A stretch of 64,000 nucleotides of DNA, taken from NCBI RefSeq assembly GCF_014697545.1, contig NZ_JACJSA010000021.1, positions 88,951 to 152,950 of the forward strand, read 5' to 3'. Of this stretch, positions 38,622 to 48,219 are shown one piece after another (position 1 is the stretch's first letter; the number at the start of each line of letters is the position of its first letter). Made by a program: the position numbers and the translations under genes. This DNA comes from Oscillatoria sp. FACHB-1407 (GTDB taxonomy: Bacteria > Cyanobacteriota > Cyanobacteriia > Elainellales > Elainellaceae). The notes below the pieces were generated by a model that saw only the letters and a list, made by a program, of their open reading frames with translations, did not search any database and had not been told where the DNA came from.

Positions 38622-40832
38622 TTACGCGATCGCGAAGTTGGTGCTGGTGAGGGTTGTAGCCGTCACGTTTTGCAGCGTTGCCAGGGTTACAAAGTTAGTA
38701 CCGGAACCGCTGCCATCCGCATCGATGCGAACCTGAGTGCTGCTGCCCACTTGCTGTAAGCGAACGTATTGAGTCAGGCGAGCCGACACGCTTGCGCCAC
38801 TGAACTGGGACTGACGGAAGATAGAGCGCAGGTCAATCACATCCAGAGCCGTTTGGAAGTCAGTGACTGTGTTGGTGCTGCCAGTGAGCCTGTTGCACAC
38901 AAACATATCACCGCCTGTACCGCCTGTCATGGTATTGTTGCCAGCACCACCGTCGAGGATGTCGAAGCCGTTGCCACCCAACATGCGGTCGTCACCGTTG
39001 CCACCCGACAGGAAGTCTCTGCCACCACCACCAGACAAGAAGTCATTGCCGTCATCTCCGTAGAGCATGTCTTGACCGAAGCCCTTGGCACTCACCCCAC
39101 CAAAGATGCGATCGTTGCCGCCACCACCGCGAATAGTGTTGAACTTAAACTCACCGCGCAACACTTCACCTCGGCTGGTACCAACCCGGCTAACCCCTGC
39201 AAACGCTCGATTAATGGTGATGGAGGAGAAGGCAACTCCAGTGCCGTTGATCACAACTGTGATACCGCCAGTACCACCTGTACCGCCTGTGCCACCTGTG
39301 CCACCTGTGCCGCCAGTACCACCCGTGCCACCTGTTGAAGGAGCATTCACTTGCCAGCTATCGTTAACAGCTGCTGCCAGTGCGTTGCCTGCTGCGTCAG
39401 TGATATCGCTTGTGCCCAAAGACAACTGATAGCTACCAGCAGTGCCTGTCAAACCGCTCAGGTTACCCAATGTCCAGGTGGTGCCACTGTTAGTCAGAGT
39501 TGCACCTGCAAGAGACACGGCACTACCACCGCGAGTCAAGCTCAAATCAGCGATATCGAAGTTGTTTACTGCTTCGCTGAACTGAATAGTGATTGAGTTG
39601 ACAGCTGTCGTACGAGGGTCGGGAGTGACATCAACAATGTCAGCTGTGGGAGCTTGAGTATCAACAACAATTGCTTTGCTACCACCCAGGGAATTGGCTG
39701 CACCAGGAGCAGGCAGCGTGGTGCTAATATTCACACCGCTTGCATCGCGAATGGTACCGCCATTGAGTTCCAGAGCAGTCACAGAAGCGTAATCCAAGTC
39801 TAGGCTGGTGTCTCCGGCTTGTACTGTGTAGTTGAAGGTCAAGGTGTTGGTGCCAGTGCCGCTCGCATAGGTTGCAAACTGGTCAGTTGCACCTGTTTCC
39901 AACAGCAAGCGAGGTGTACCAGTTACGTTCACCAATTGATCAAACGTAACGGTGATAGCGATAACATCACCCGCATTGTAAGCACCATCGACAGCCGTTG
40001 AAGAGATACCTGTGAGTTTGGCAGAGGTATTTTCAAAGTAATTGATATTACCTGCCGCTTCGCCGATGTAGGCGTCCAAATCTCCGTCACCATCTGTGTC
40101 GGCAAACCGGATCGCACTGCGATCGCCAACATCAATACCATTAAAAGGATTTGCTGTTCCAGTACGAGCTACAAAGGTAGGAGCTGTGCGAGTTCCGGTA
40201 TTTTCAAAGTAATTGATGTTACCTGCCGCTTCGCCAACGAATGCATCCAGATCACCATCGCGATCGAAGTCAACAAATGTGGGAGTCGAGTTATCGCCCA
40301 CATCGGTAATCCCTGCAATGGTTTGTGCAGTGAAGGTTGGAGCAACGGGGCTTCCAGTATTACGGAAAAAGTTGACATTACCCGCCGCTTCACCAACGAA
40401 TGCATCCAAGTCACCATCACCATCGATGTCAACAAACGTTGGAGTTGAATCATCACCCACATCTGGAATTCCAGCCAGGGTCTGTGCAGTGAAAGCTGGA
40501 GCAGCAGCACTTCCTGTATTACGGAAGAAGTTGATATTCCCTGCCGCTTCCCCAATGATTGCATCGAGATCACCATCACCATCAACATCTGCAAAGGTGG
40601 GAGTTGAATCATCGCCCACATCTGGCAGACCTGCAATGGTTTGTGCGGCGAAAACCGGAGCAGTAACCGTTCCAGTGTTGCGGTAGAAGTTAATATTACC
40701 CGCTTCTTCACCAACGATTGCGTCCAAATCGCCATCGCCGTCGATGTCAATCAGTGCAGGAGATGAATTAACACCTACATCCTGCCCATCAAAGGGATTC
40801 TGTGCACCAGTGCGTTGAATAAAACCTGCCAT
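38622..40832 (-). CDS. FG-GAP/Ig-like/RTX repeat protein, probably secreted
   Basis: The 736-residue protein has no signal peptide. Residues about 20-275 are five FG-GAP/VCBS-type repeats of about 52 residues, each with DxDxDGDLDAxxGEAAGNxN (calcium-binding type loop) and FxNTG. About 280-495 are two Ig-like or cadherin-like modules (VIAITVTFDQLVNVTGTP, NSITIQFSEAVNNFDIADLS). A Gly-Gly-Thr linker (about 500-520) precedes RTX nonapeptides (GGGGNDRIFGG, YGDDGNDFLSGGGGRDFLSG) and the end VTDFQTALDVIDL. This is a typical type I secreted adhesin or surface protein. The gene has a long upstream region and an AGGAGA close to the start. Confidence 0.9.
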   Translation of the reverse strand: MAGFIQRTGAQNPFDGQDVGVNSSPALIDIDGDGDLDAIVGEEAGNINFYRNTGTVTAPVFAAQTIAGLPDVGDDSTPTFADVDGDGDLDAIIGEAAGNINFFRNTGSAAAPAFTAQTLAGIPDVGDDSTPTFVDIDGDGDLDAFVGEAAGNVNFFRNTGSPVAPTFTAQTIAGITDVGDNSTPTFVDFDRDGDLDAFVGEAAGNINYFENTGTRTAPTFVARTGTANPFNGIDVGDRSAIRFADTDGDGDLDAYIGEAAGNINYFENTSAKLTGISSTAVDGAYNAGDVIAITVTFDQLVNVTGTPRLLLETGATDQFATYASGTGTNTLTFNYTVQAGDTSLDLDYASVTALELNGGTIRDASGVNISTTLPAPGAANSLGGSKAIVVDTQAPTADIVDVTPDPRTTAVNSITIQFSEAVNNFDIADLSLTRGGSAVSLAGATLTNSGTTWTLGNLSGLTGTAGSYQLSLGTSDITDAAGNALAAAVNDSWQVNAPSTGGTGGTGGTGGTGGTGGTGGTGGITVVINGTGVAFSSITINRAFAGVSRVGTSRGEVLRGEFKFNTIRGGGGNDRIFGGVSAKGFGQDMLYGDDGNDFLSGGGGRDFLSGGNGDDRMLGGNGFDILDGGAGNNTMTGGTGGDMFVCNRLTGSTNTVTDFQTALDVIDLRSIFRQSQFSGASVSARLTQYVRLQQVGSSTQVRIDADGSGSGTNFVTLATLQNVTATTLTSTNFAIA
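39258..39335 (-). repeat. 9-bp tandem repeat coding Gly-Gly-Thr
   Basis: Units such as CCACCTGTG on the + strand repeat about eight times in frame and encode the (GGT)n linker of the FG-GAP/RTX gene. Confidence 0.75.
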
Positions 40833-42049
40833 GATTAGGGTCTCCTTAGATTACAAACATTTCAAATCGAGCAACGGCTTGTGACCATTGCTTTTGGTGA
40901 ACCAAGTGAGTGAAGTCACAACGATTGAATCGTTGTAAGGGCAATTTGGGAGGCAATACTGAAAAACCGTTTGTCAGCAAAGAGCGGTGATTTAGTCACG
41001 CAAAACCCTACCCCTGCTAGCTATGCAGGCTGTATGCATTAGTGGTGCCGACGTCATAAGAGCTTCAGCTACCTGTAAGCTTTCAACAGAGTTTGAGGGG
41101 CTTCCAGTTACTGCTGCCGCGCTTTGTCTTGACTGCAATCAAAAATCTGCCTGACTTCTCTGAACCCAAGCCGTAGGAAAACCTTGCAGTCAGAATCAGA
41201 AAACTGCATAGATCAATCGGCTTTACGGTGTGAACTCATGCAATATGAGTTGAAGTGAGAGAACGATGAACTTGCTAATTGACTTAGCAATGGGGAAAAC
41301 GCGATTTAATCGGTCATAGGCTTTAATTGAATAACCTTGAATCAAGAACTTGATCTACCAGCATCTTTCCAAACCCAGCAACGTGCTTTGCTGCGGTGAA
41401 ATCTGTCCAATCAATCAGTAGATGCAAACGCTGTAGTGCTTAGTAGGCAAATTCAACTTGTCTTTAACAGCCAATTGCGTAGCTGCTCTACTAATTCAAC
41501 GGTTGTAAGGCGAGGTAAAAAATTTAACTCGTAGTAGCACTTTGTTAGATGAATGAATTCAATCCTAAAGTCTCTACCTCGATATTTTTACTTACGCAAA
41601 TACGGAGGTTGAATTAGCTTGAAACTTCCATAAGCATCCAGACAATAGAGTGTAAATGTTTTAAGTTAAGGGAACTCAGAGTATTCACTCAGGCCCCCGA
41701 TAATTTATTTATACTCATAAGCCAGGTTCAGTGGCACTACGATCTCCGGAACTTCACGTAAACTTGGGATTTTTTCGACCTTTCTCGAAATGTTATGAAC
41801 TTTACGTAAAAACTCAGTTATTTGACCTGAAGAGTAAATTATTAATGCAGTCTGATGCAGGCATCACTAGGAAATTTTACGTACGCCACTGGGTTTGCTT
41901 AGGTTCACTCACTTACACTCACTTATATATATGTGTTGTGTCGCACTCTGATTTAGATTGTGACCCAGTAAGAGGCTGATAAGGGCTAAAGAATTGGTCT
42001 GATCAGCAAGAAGGGTAAACTGTCTCGTACCAATTACAATGTGTAGCTC

Positions 42050-42157
42050 GGTAGTGTTTCAGATCTGTTGCCACTAACCCCCGGCTGTCGCCGTCCCCCT
42101 TGGTAAGGGGACTACAGGGGGTCTTACAGAGGTTATCAACAGGTTTGGAACACCACC
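42050..42157. mobile_element. Family D element, uninterrupted copy (108 bp)
   Basis: Ends GGTAGTGTTTCAGATCTGTTG and, inverted, GGTGGTGTTCCAAACCTGTTG are clear terminal inverted repeats. It is the reference for the split copy at 24362-24757. Confidence 0.65.
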
Positions 42158-42337
42158 CATCCTTTATATCAAATTGATATCACTTGCCGATTGGATATCT
42201 GCCTTTCCCTAATTTAGGGAAACCTACTGTAAAGGAGGGTTCACCGTATTGTTGCTTTCCTCCGTCTTTAGATAGATCTTGAAGCTAGAGAAAATTCATA
42301 TTCTTAAGTAGAGGAAGAACCTCAATAAACGCTCCTG

Positions 42338-42371
42338 CCCCCAAACGATTTGCTTGGGGGTTTCGTCTTTT
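42338..42371 (+). terminator. Terminator-like hairpin upstream of the export gene
   Basis: CCCCCAA and TTGGGGG pair around a 9-nt loop and are followed by TTTCGTCTTTT. It is 118 bp upstream of ATG 42489. No gene precedes it on this strand, so it could be an attenuator in the leader or the end of a small RNA. Confidence 0.55.
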
Positions 42372-42488
42372 GTCTAAACCGGGTTGAGATGTCCTGATGG
42401 AAGGTGCGATCGCCCGCAAATAGGATTGACGGCACTATTGGCTCTCGTAGTCCGTCACCTAGGGCAACACCATAAGGCAAACACTCTC

Positions 42489-43934
42489 ATGCAAACGGTC
42501 GTCAAACGTGTGAATCGGCTTAGTCACTCTCGCTGGAATCACTGTAGATTGACAACAACTCGATTCACCTTGCGATTGATGGTAGTCGCATTTCTGGTTT
42601 CTAATTCGATCTCACCGGGTCAGGCACAATCTGTCCCCTCATCTGCTTTACCTGCGGCGACTTCGGCTGTGCAATCAACTGAGGGGTATGTGTTGGGGGT
42701 AGGCGATCGCCTGCGAATGGAAATTTATAATGTACCGGAATATAGCGGTGAATACCGAGTGTTAGCGGATGGATCGCTCAACCTGCCGGGTATTGGGGCA
42801 GTTTCTGTCCAGGGGTTGACCCTGCAACAAGCGTCTCAAACCATTTCTGGTCGCTACATTGCTGTTTTGCGTCGTCCTGTAGTGACGTTGACGCTGCTAG
42901 AGGCACGCCCAATTACGATCGCGATCGCGGGTGAAGTGCGTCGTCCAGGTTCCTATACGGTTCCTTCTGAAACGGGAGTGCCTAATTTAACGCAAGCTCT
43001 GCAACTAGCGGGTGGGGTCACGGGAACTGCCAATCTTCGCGAGATTCAGATCCGTCGCCTGCGATCGGCTAACCGGGGTTCAGAGGTGCTCACAGTTGAT
43101 CTGTGGCAACTGTTGCGGCAGGGCGATTTGCAACAGGATGTGCTCTTGCGAGATGGCGACAGTATTGTCATCCCCACGGCAACGGCAATGGATTTGGAAG
43201 AGGCGCGTCAGCTTGCCAGTACTAGTTTTGCCGTTCCTGGTGAGCCAATCCAGGTAGCCGTAGTGGGTCAAGTGAACCGTCCCGGTCCTCATATTTTGAC
43301 CCCTACCAGTGGCAGCAGTGCTCGCCCTGAAGTGCCAACTGTGACGCAAGCCATTCAAACGGCAGGGGGAATCACACAAACAGCCGACATTCGCAATATC
43401 GAAGTCCGTCGGGCTGGATCAGACGGCACCACTCAACGCATTAAAGTCGATTTCTGGAATCTACTAGAGACAGGTGATCTGGCTCAAGACTTGCCGCTGC
43501 AACCTGGAGACACGGTTTTCATTCCAACGGCAACCGCTCTCACACCGAGTGAAATTACAGCCCTGGGGGCAGCTAGTTTTGCTGCGAGTGAGATGACAGT
43601 TAATGTCGTGGGTGAAGTTGCCCGCCCTGGGGCGATCGCCGTGCGACCTAATACGCCACTAAATCAAGCCATCTTGGCAGCAGGTGGCTTTAATACCCGT
43701 GCTCGTCGTGGCACTGTGCAACTCATCCGCCTCAACCCCGATGGCACCGTTTCTCAACAGCGCATTACAGTTGATTTTGCCCAGGGCATTAGTGGCGAAA
43801 ATAATCCCGCTTTGCGTCCAAATGACACGGTTGTTGTAGGGCGATCGAGCCTGACTCAATTAGGCGACACTCTGGGAACCTTGCTATCACCTGTGACCGG
43901 GGTATTTGGTCTGTTCCGTTTATTAGGGTTGTAA
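42489..43934 (+). CDS. Polysaccharide export protein (Wza/OPX type) with SLBB domains
   Basis: ATG 42489 gives about 481 residues with a signal sequence (hydrophobic LRLMVVAFLVSNSISP, cleavage near GQA); an upstream TTG at 42384 is unlikely. The Poly_export domain starts YVLGVGDRLRMEIYNVPEYS and runs to LTLLEARPI. Three SLBB-type beta-grasp domains follow, each starting with a VxGEVxRPG motif (AGEVRRPGSY, VGQVNRPGPH, VGEVARPGAI). Such proteins form the outer-membrane channel for capsule or exopolysaccharide with a Wzc-like partner, not seen nearby. The short Ala/Ser/Thr-rich insertion after the signal is variable. Confidence 0.92.
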   Translation: MQTVVKRVNRLSHSRWNHCRLTTTRFTLRLMVVAFLVSNSISPGQAQSVPSSALPAATSAVQSTEGYVLGVGDRLRMEIYNVPEYSGEYRVLADGSLNLPGIGAVSVQGLTLQQASQTISGRYIAVLRRPVVTLTLLEARPITIAIAGEVRRPGSYTVPSETGVPNLTQALQLAGGVTGTANLREIQIRRLRSANRGSEVLTVDLWQLLRQGDLQQDVLLRDGDSIVIPTATAMDLEEARQLASTSFAVPGEPIQVAVVGQVNRPGPHILTPTSGSSARPEVPTVTQAIQTAGGITQTADIRNIEVRRAGSDGTTQRIKVDFWNLLETGDLAQDLPLQPGDTVFIPTATALTPSEITALGAASFAASEMTVNVVGEVARPGAIAVRPNTPLNQAILAAGGFNTRARRGTVQLIRLNPDGTVSQQRITVDFAQGISGENNPALRPNDTVVVGRSSLTQLGDTLGTLLSPVTGVFGLFRLLGL

Positions 43935-44140
43935 CTAGAGTTTCGACCAATAATGAGTGGTTAGTGGTTAAGGGTCAATGGACAACTCGCATTGACAACT
44001 CACAACGAACAATTGACTGTTGCCAATTAACCACTTGCTTTTTTCCTCCCAAAGACAGTGTACGGTCTTGACAATCGCATGTCACTGTGTAAACAGATAG
44101 GCGCGTCAATAAATCTCGTGCTGTAACGAGGAGAATTGTT

Positions 44141-44905
44141 ATGTCTCAATCCTTTAAAGATCAAATTTCTAACGATATTCAAAAAGCAAAAGAAGAAGGA
44201 AAACTACGAAGCGATCGCTTGCGAGAAATCGTGAAACTAGCGGTATCGAGTGCGGCATCTGAGTTAAGAGAAGGATCAGGTGAAATTCGCTCACTGGTTA
44301 AAGATGCTGTAAGCACAGTTGTTGATGCTCTAAAGGATCGTGGCAGCGAAGCACGAGAAGAAATTACAGCTTCAATTGAAGGGGCGATCGAAGGTATCAG
44401 TGCCGGAAGAAGACAGGCGATCGCAAAATCAGAAGTTGAAATGCAGAAGTTGCAAAGTCAAATTGAAAGTCAAGAACAAGAACTGCAAGATGAGATTGAT
44501 GGTGCTCTAAAAGACATTGAAACAAACAGCAATGGAGCATCCGACAACATCAAAGCTGCAATTCGATCAGCATTGAATAACGTTCAAGATACTGAAGAAG
44601 TAGCATTACTTCGCAAACGCTATGCTCAATTGCAAGCTCAAATTGCGGTAGTTAAAGCCAACCTCACGGCTCGTTATGGCGAACGCTACGATGACACCAA
44701 AAAGTATCTAGATGATGCTAGAACCTGGTACGCAGAAGCAATGAAACGGGCTGAAAGCGAAACCGACACCAACAAAACTCGTTTGCAAGAAAAACAAGTT
44801 GAATTTGAATCAAAAATGAGTCAGGCAGGTACAGCCCTGGCTCGCAAAGAACGTCAAGTGCGTCAATTACTCAAAGATCTGTGGCACACCGTTTCGGATG
44901 TGTAA
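44141..44905 (+). CDS. Coiled-coil protein, LEA-like
   Basis: A 254-residue, highly charged, almost wholly helical protein. A first part with Ala-rich amphipathic helices (LRSDRLREIVKLAVSSAASE, IRSLVKDAVSTVVDALKDRG) is followed by a long coiled coil (about 95-235, for example KSEVEMQKLQSQIESQEQEL). No membrane segment or enzyme motif. The amphipathic repeats recall apolipoprotein- or LEA-like stress proteins, but the match is only in style. GAGGAG lies 8 nt ahead of the ATG. A terminator lies 35 bp downstream, so the gene is probably monocistronic. Confidence 0.85.
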   Translation: MSQSFKDQISNDIQKAKEEGKLRSDRLREIVKLAVSSAASELREGSGEIRSLVKDAVSTVVDALKDRGSEAREEITASIEGAIEGISAGRRQAIAKSEVEMQKLQSQIESQEQELQDEIDGALKDIETNSNGASDNIKAAIRSALNNVQDTEEVALLRKRYAQLQAQIAVVKANLTARYGERYDDTKKYLDDARTWYAEAMKRAESETDTNKTRLQEKQVEFESKMSQAGTALARKERQVRQLLKDLWHTVSDV

Positions 44906-44939
44906 CATCAACCCACACAATAGTACTTACAAAATTGGG

Positions 44940-44967
44940 AAGGGGTTTGGCAATGCCAGACCCCTTT
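44940..44967 (+). terminator. Terminator of the coiled-coil gene
   Basis: AAGGGGTTTGGCA and TGCCAGACCCCTT form a 13-bp stem with one mismatch and a very short loop, followed by TATCGTG. The T-run is weak. The hairpin also lies just beyond the stop of the convergent small gene at 44980. Confidence 0.55.
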
Positions 44968-44979
44968 ATCGTGTTTAGT

Positions 44980-45093
44980 TTATGAGAGATTTAGAATGCC
45001 TAAAATCAGCACAATCACCATTCCTGCTAAAACCCCGTAGGACATTTTTAGCCAGGTGTATTGCCACAGTGGACGATGAGAACGACGATTCAT
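44980..45093 (-). CDS. Small single-pass membrane protein (37 residues)
   Basis: ATG 45093 begins 1 nt after the stop codon of the gene at 45095, in the arrangement TAAcATG, which suggests translational coupling. The peptide starts MNRRSHRPLWQYTWLKMSYG and continues with one hydrophobic helix (VLAGMVIVLILGILNL), so N-in topology by the positive-inside rule. No family is recognised. The same frame is open further upstream but that part overlaps the neighbour and is not expected to be used. Confidence 0.6.
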   Translation of the reverse strand: MNRRSHRPLWQYTWLKMSYGVLAGMVIVLILGILNLS

Positions 45094-45094
45094 G

Positions 45095-45355
45095 TTAACT
45101 CTGCTCCTCCGTAGCTGCTTCAGCCTCGATCGCCTCCTGGATAAATAACCTTGCAAGGCGATCGTACATCCCTGCGCCAATATATTGGGGATATTTGTGC
45201 GATCGGCTGTAAACCCACACTAACTCATCAAACAGGAAAATACGGATATCTTCGGTTAAGCCTTTACATTGAGGTATCAGAGATTTGGCGGTTTCCAACG
45301 CATCTGTCCACCGCTCAAACTCCTGAGAAAAACGGGGCGTCACAACTTTGAACAT
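45095..45355 (-). CDS. Small conserved-looking protein of unknown function
   Basis: An 86-residue soluble protein starting MFKVVTPRFSQEFERWTDAL, with LIPQCKGLTEDIRIFLFDEL and VWVYSRSHKYPQYIGAGMYD in the middle and an acidic Ala/Glu-rich C-terminus. Composition and codon use look real and it resembles short cyanobacterial hypothetical proteins, but no domain is recognised. It is followed directly by the 37-residue membrane protein. Confidence 0.7.
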   Translation of the reverse strand: MFKVVTPRFSQEFERWTDALETAKSLIPQCKGLTEDIRIFLFDELVWVYSRSHKYPQYIGAGMYDRLARLFIQEAIEAEAATEEQS

Positions 45356-45403
45356 AGAAATAACGATAAGAATATAAACCTTTACCCAACCCCTTTCAAG
45401 GAT

Positions 45404-45574
45404 GGCTACTGTGTATGCACAAGTTCTCTCAATCCCAGCAATATTATGTTTGATCCACCCTGCCCCTCCTTAAAAAGGAGGGGATCGGGCTCAAAGTCCC
45501 CCTTAAAAAGGGGGATTTAGGGGGATCGAGTCAGTTTTTAGGCTCCCATGCGAGATCTGTGTACACAGTAGCTT
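45404..45574. mobile_element. Family E element, copy 3 (171 bp)
   Basis: Ends GGCTACTGTGTATGCACAAG and TGTGTACACAGTAGCTT. Inside are two nested palindromes, CCCCTCCTTAAAAAGGAGGGG and CCCCCTTAAAAAGGGGG with flanking ATTTAGGGGGATC. The latter sequence recurs at 53395-53419. Confidence 0.6.
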
Positions 45575-45606
45575 TCCTACGAGGGAAGGGGTTAGGGGTT
45601 GGGTTC

Positions 45607-48219
45607 TTAATGACCTGCTGCGGTCGGCATCCCTAAGATGTCTTCAATTCGAGGCATCTCCTCCAGCGGAATCACTCGTCCCTCATCCTCAAAGCCCGCA
45701 ATCTGGTCAAAGTTGAGATAGCGATAGAGGTCAGCTGCAAACGGGTCAATCTTAGTCTGGACGATCGCCTGATATTCCTCCACAGTGGGAATGCGTCCCA
45801 GCAGCGCACAAACCGCTGCCAACTCCGCTGACCCCAGGTAAACCCGCGCATCCTTGCCCATGCGGTTGTTGAAGTTGCGAGTCGAAGTCGAAAACACTGT
45901 CACACCATCGGCGACTCGTGCCTGGTTGCCCATGCAAAGCGAACATCCCGGCATTTCGGTTCTGGCTCCCGCCGCCGCAAAAATGCCATACATGCCCTCT
46001 TCCCGCAGTTGTTTTTCATCCATCCGAGTCGGCGGACAGATCCACAGACGCACTTTAACTGGACCTGCTCCTTCCAGAATCTTGGCAGCCGCGCGATAGT
46101 GACCAATGTTGGTCATGCAAGAACCGATAAACACCTCGTGAATCGGATCACCCGCGCACTCCGACATCAGCTTGATGTTGTCAGGGTCATTGGGAGCCGC
46201 CACCAGAGGTTCCTTAATCGTGTCCAAGTCAACTTCGATGACTTCGGCGTACTCCGCATCGGCATCAGCCTCCATCAGCACCGGATTGGCTAACCACTGC
46301 TCCATCTTGGCAATCCGCCGCAGAATCGTACGAGCATCGCCATACCCCCGCGCCACCATATTCTTCATCAGTGCCACGTTCGATCGCAGGTATTCTGCCA
46401 CAGTGTCCGGGCTGAGTTTGATCGTACAACCTGCACAAGAGCGTTCTGCCGTCGCATCCGTCAACTCAAACGCCTGCTCTAGCTTCAGGTCGGGCAAGCC
46501 TTCCATCTCCATAATGCGACCAGAAAAGACGTTCTTTTTGTTTTGCTTCTCAACGGTCAACTGTCCCGACTGAATCGCCACATAGGGAATGGCATTCACC
46601 ACATCCCGCAGCGTCACACCCGGTTGCAGAGTGCCTTTGAACTTCACCAACACGGACTCTGGCATATCCAATGGCATCACGCCCAACGCTGCCGCAAACG
46701 CCACCAGACCAGACCCTGCCGGGAAAGAGATCCCCAACGGGAAGCGGGTATGGGAGTCACCCCCCGTCCCCACTGTGTCGGGCAGCAGCATCCGGTTCAG
46801 CCAGGAATGGATAATACCATCCCCCGGACGCAGGGAGACGCCCCCACGCGAGGTGATGAAATCGGGCAAATCTTTGTGGGTTTTGATATCAACGGGTTTG
46901 GGATACGCCGCTGTGTGACAGAAGCTCTGCATCACCAGATCCGCACTGAAGCCGAGGCAGGCAAGCTCCTTTAGCTCATCACGGGTCATGGGTCCAGTTG
47001 TATCTTGAGAACCAACCGTAGTCATCAATGGCTCACAGGAGGTGCCCGGACGAACCCCCGGCAGACCACAGGCTTTGCCCACCATCTTTTGAGCCAACGT
47101 GAAGCCCTTGCCCGTATCAGTTGGAGCCTGTGGACGAATGAACAGGGTGCTGGGTTCTAGCCCCAGAGCCGCACGAGTTTTATCCGTTAAGGTGCGCCCA
47201 ATCAACAGGGGAATCCGTCCCCCTGAACGCACTTCATCCAAAATTGTGTCGGGTTTGAGGCTAAAGGTGGAGATAACTTCGCCAGATTCGTTTGTAATCT
47301 CGCCTTTGTAAGGATGGATGGTGATCACATCCCCAGTTTCTAAATGGGTGACATCGCACTCAATGGGTAGCGCACCAGAGTCTTCAGCGGTGTTGAAGAA
47401 GATGGGTGCAATTTTGCCACCGAGGATGTAACCACCCGATCGCTTGTTGGGCACAAAGGGAATGTCTTGCCCGATATGCCACAGCACTGAGTTAATGGCG
47501 GATTTGCGAGAGGAACCCGTCCCCACCACATCACCAACATAGGCGACGGGGTGCCCTTTTTGCTTCAGTTGGGCGATCGTGTCCAACCCTCCCGGCATCC
47601 GAGTTTCCAGCATCGCCAGCGCATGGAGCGGAATATCGGGGCGAGTCGTGGCGTGAGGAGCCGGAGAGAGATCGTCCGTATTAGTCTCCCCAGGCACTTT
47701 AAAGACCGTCACGGTAATGGCTTCGGGCAATTGAGGACGACTGGTAAACCACTCGGCATCTGCCCAGGCTTGCATCACTCGCTGAGCGTAAGGGTTGCCG
47801 CTTTCAGCTAACTCCTGCACGTCATGGAAGGCGTCGTAAACCAACAAAATTTTGCTGAGGGAGGTGGCAGCGTGAGTCGCGATCGCCTCATCCGACGAGT
47901 GCAACAGGTCAATCAACGACTGCACGTTGTAACCGCCCATCATCGTCCCCAATAGCTCTACCGCATCCTGGGGAGACACAAGGGGACTGGTGGCTTCACC
48001 CTTGGCGATCGCCGTTAAAAAGCCAGCTTTCACATAGGCGGCCTGGTCAACCCCTGGAGGAACGCGATCGCGCAACAACATCAGCAGGGTATCTGCCTCT
48101 CCAGCAGGGGGATTTTTCAGCAACTCACATAAATCTGACGTTTGTTCCGCTGTCAGGGGTAGCGGGGGAATTCCTAATGCTGCTCGCTCAGCAACATGGT
48201 TACGGTAAGCATCCAACAT
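45607..48219 (-). CDS. acnB: Bifunctional aconitate hydratase B / 2-methylisocitrate dehydratase
   Basis: The [4Fe-4S] enzyme interconverts citrate and isocitrate in the TCA pathway. ATG 48219 ([20 protein letters not shown]) gives 870 residues, the usual AcnB size; a further upstream start would add 34 odd residues. The N-terminal HEAT-like domain, the swivel domain ([40 protein letters not shown]) and the catalytic domain are all present. Cluster Cys residues lie in [23 protein letters not shown] and [10 protein letters not shown]. It stands alone, with family E and A elements on each side. Confidence 0.96.
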   Translation of the reverse strand: MLDAYRNHVAERAALGIPPLPLTAEQTSDLCELLKNPPAGEADTLLMLLRDRVPPGVDQAAYVKAGFLTAIAKGEATSPLVSPQDAVELLGTMMGGYNVQSLIDLLHSSDEAIATHAATSLSKILLVYDAFHDVQELAESGNPYAQRVMQAWADAEWFTSRPQLPEAITVTVFKVPGETNTDDLSPAPHATTRPDIPLHALAMLETRMPGGLDTIAQLKQKGHPVAYVGDVVGTGSSRKSAINSVLWHIGQDIPFVPNKRSGGYILGGKIAPIFFNTAEDSGALPIECDVTHLETGDVITIHPYKGEITNESGEVISTFSLKPDTILDEVRSGGRIPLLIGRTLTDKTRAALGLEPSTLFIRPQAPTDTGKGFTLAQKMVGKACGLPGVRPGTSCEPLMTTVGSQDTTGPMTRDELKELACLGFSADLVMQSFCHTAAYPKPVDIKTHKDLPDFITSRGGVSLRPGDGIIHSWLNRMLLPDTVGTGGDSHTRFPLGISFPAGSGLVAFAAALGVMPLDMPESVLVKFKGTLQPGVTLRDVVNAIPYVAIQSGQLTVEKQNKKNVFSGRIMEMEGLPDLKLEQAFELTDATAERSCAGCTIKLSPDTVAEYLRSNVALMKNMVARGYGDARTILRRIAKMEQWLANPVLMEADADAEYAEVIEVDLDTIKEPLVAAPNDPDNIKLMSECAGDPIHEVFIGSCMTNIGHYRAAAKILEGAGPVKVRLWICPPTRMDEKQLREEGMYGIFAAAGARTEMPGCSLCMGNQARVADGVTVFSTSTRNFNNRMGKDARVYLGSAELAAVCALLGRIPTVEEYQAIVQTKIDPFAADLYRYLNFDQIAGFEDEGRVIPLEEMPRIEDILGMPTAAGH

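Larger units (their letters stand above)
40833..42488. other. Longest gene-free stretch
   Basis: About 1.65 kb between the divergent FG-GAP/RTX and polysaccharide-export genes. It holds a family D element (42050-42157) and a terminator-like hairpin (42338-42371). The 82-codon frame at 41731-41979 has no family resemblance and no good start signal and is left out. The first 850 bp, upstream of the RTX gene, contain no identifiable repeat and could be a long leader or regulatory region. Confidence 0.6.

Noticed and set aside
40980..41080. CACGCAAAACCC motif resembling part of a c-di-GMP-I (GEMM) riboswitch
   Set aside because: Only one short block fits. The second conserved helix and tetraloop receptor cannot be matched, and no gene follows closely on that strand.
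41731..41979. 82-codon plus-strand frame
   Set aside because: No ribosome binding site, no domain, and a composition unlike neighbouring genes.
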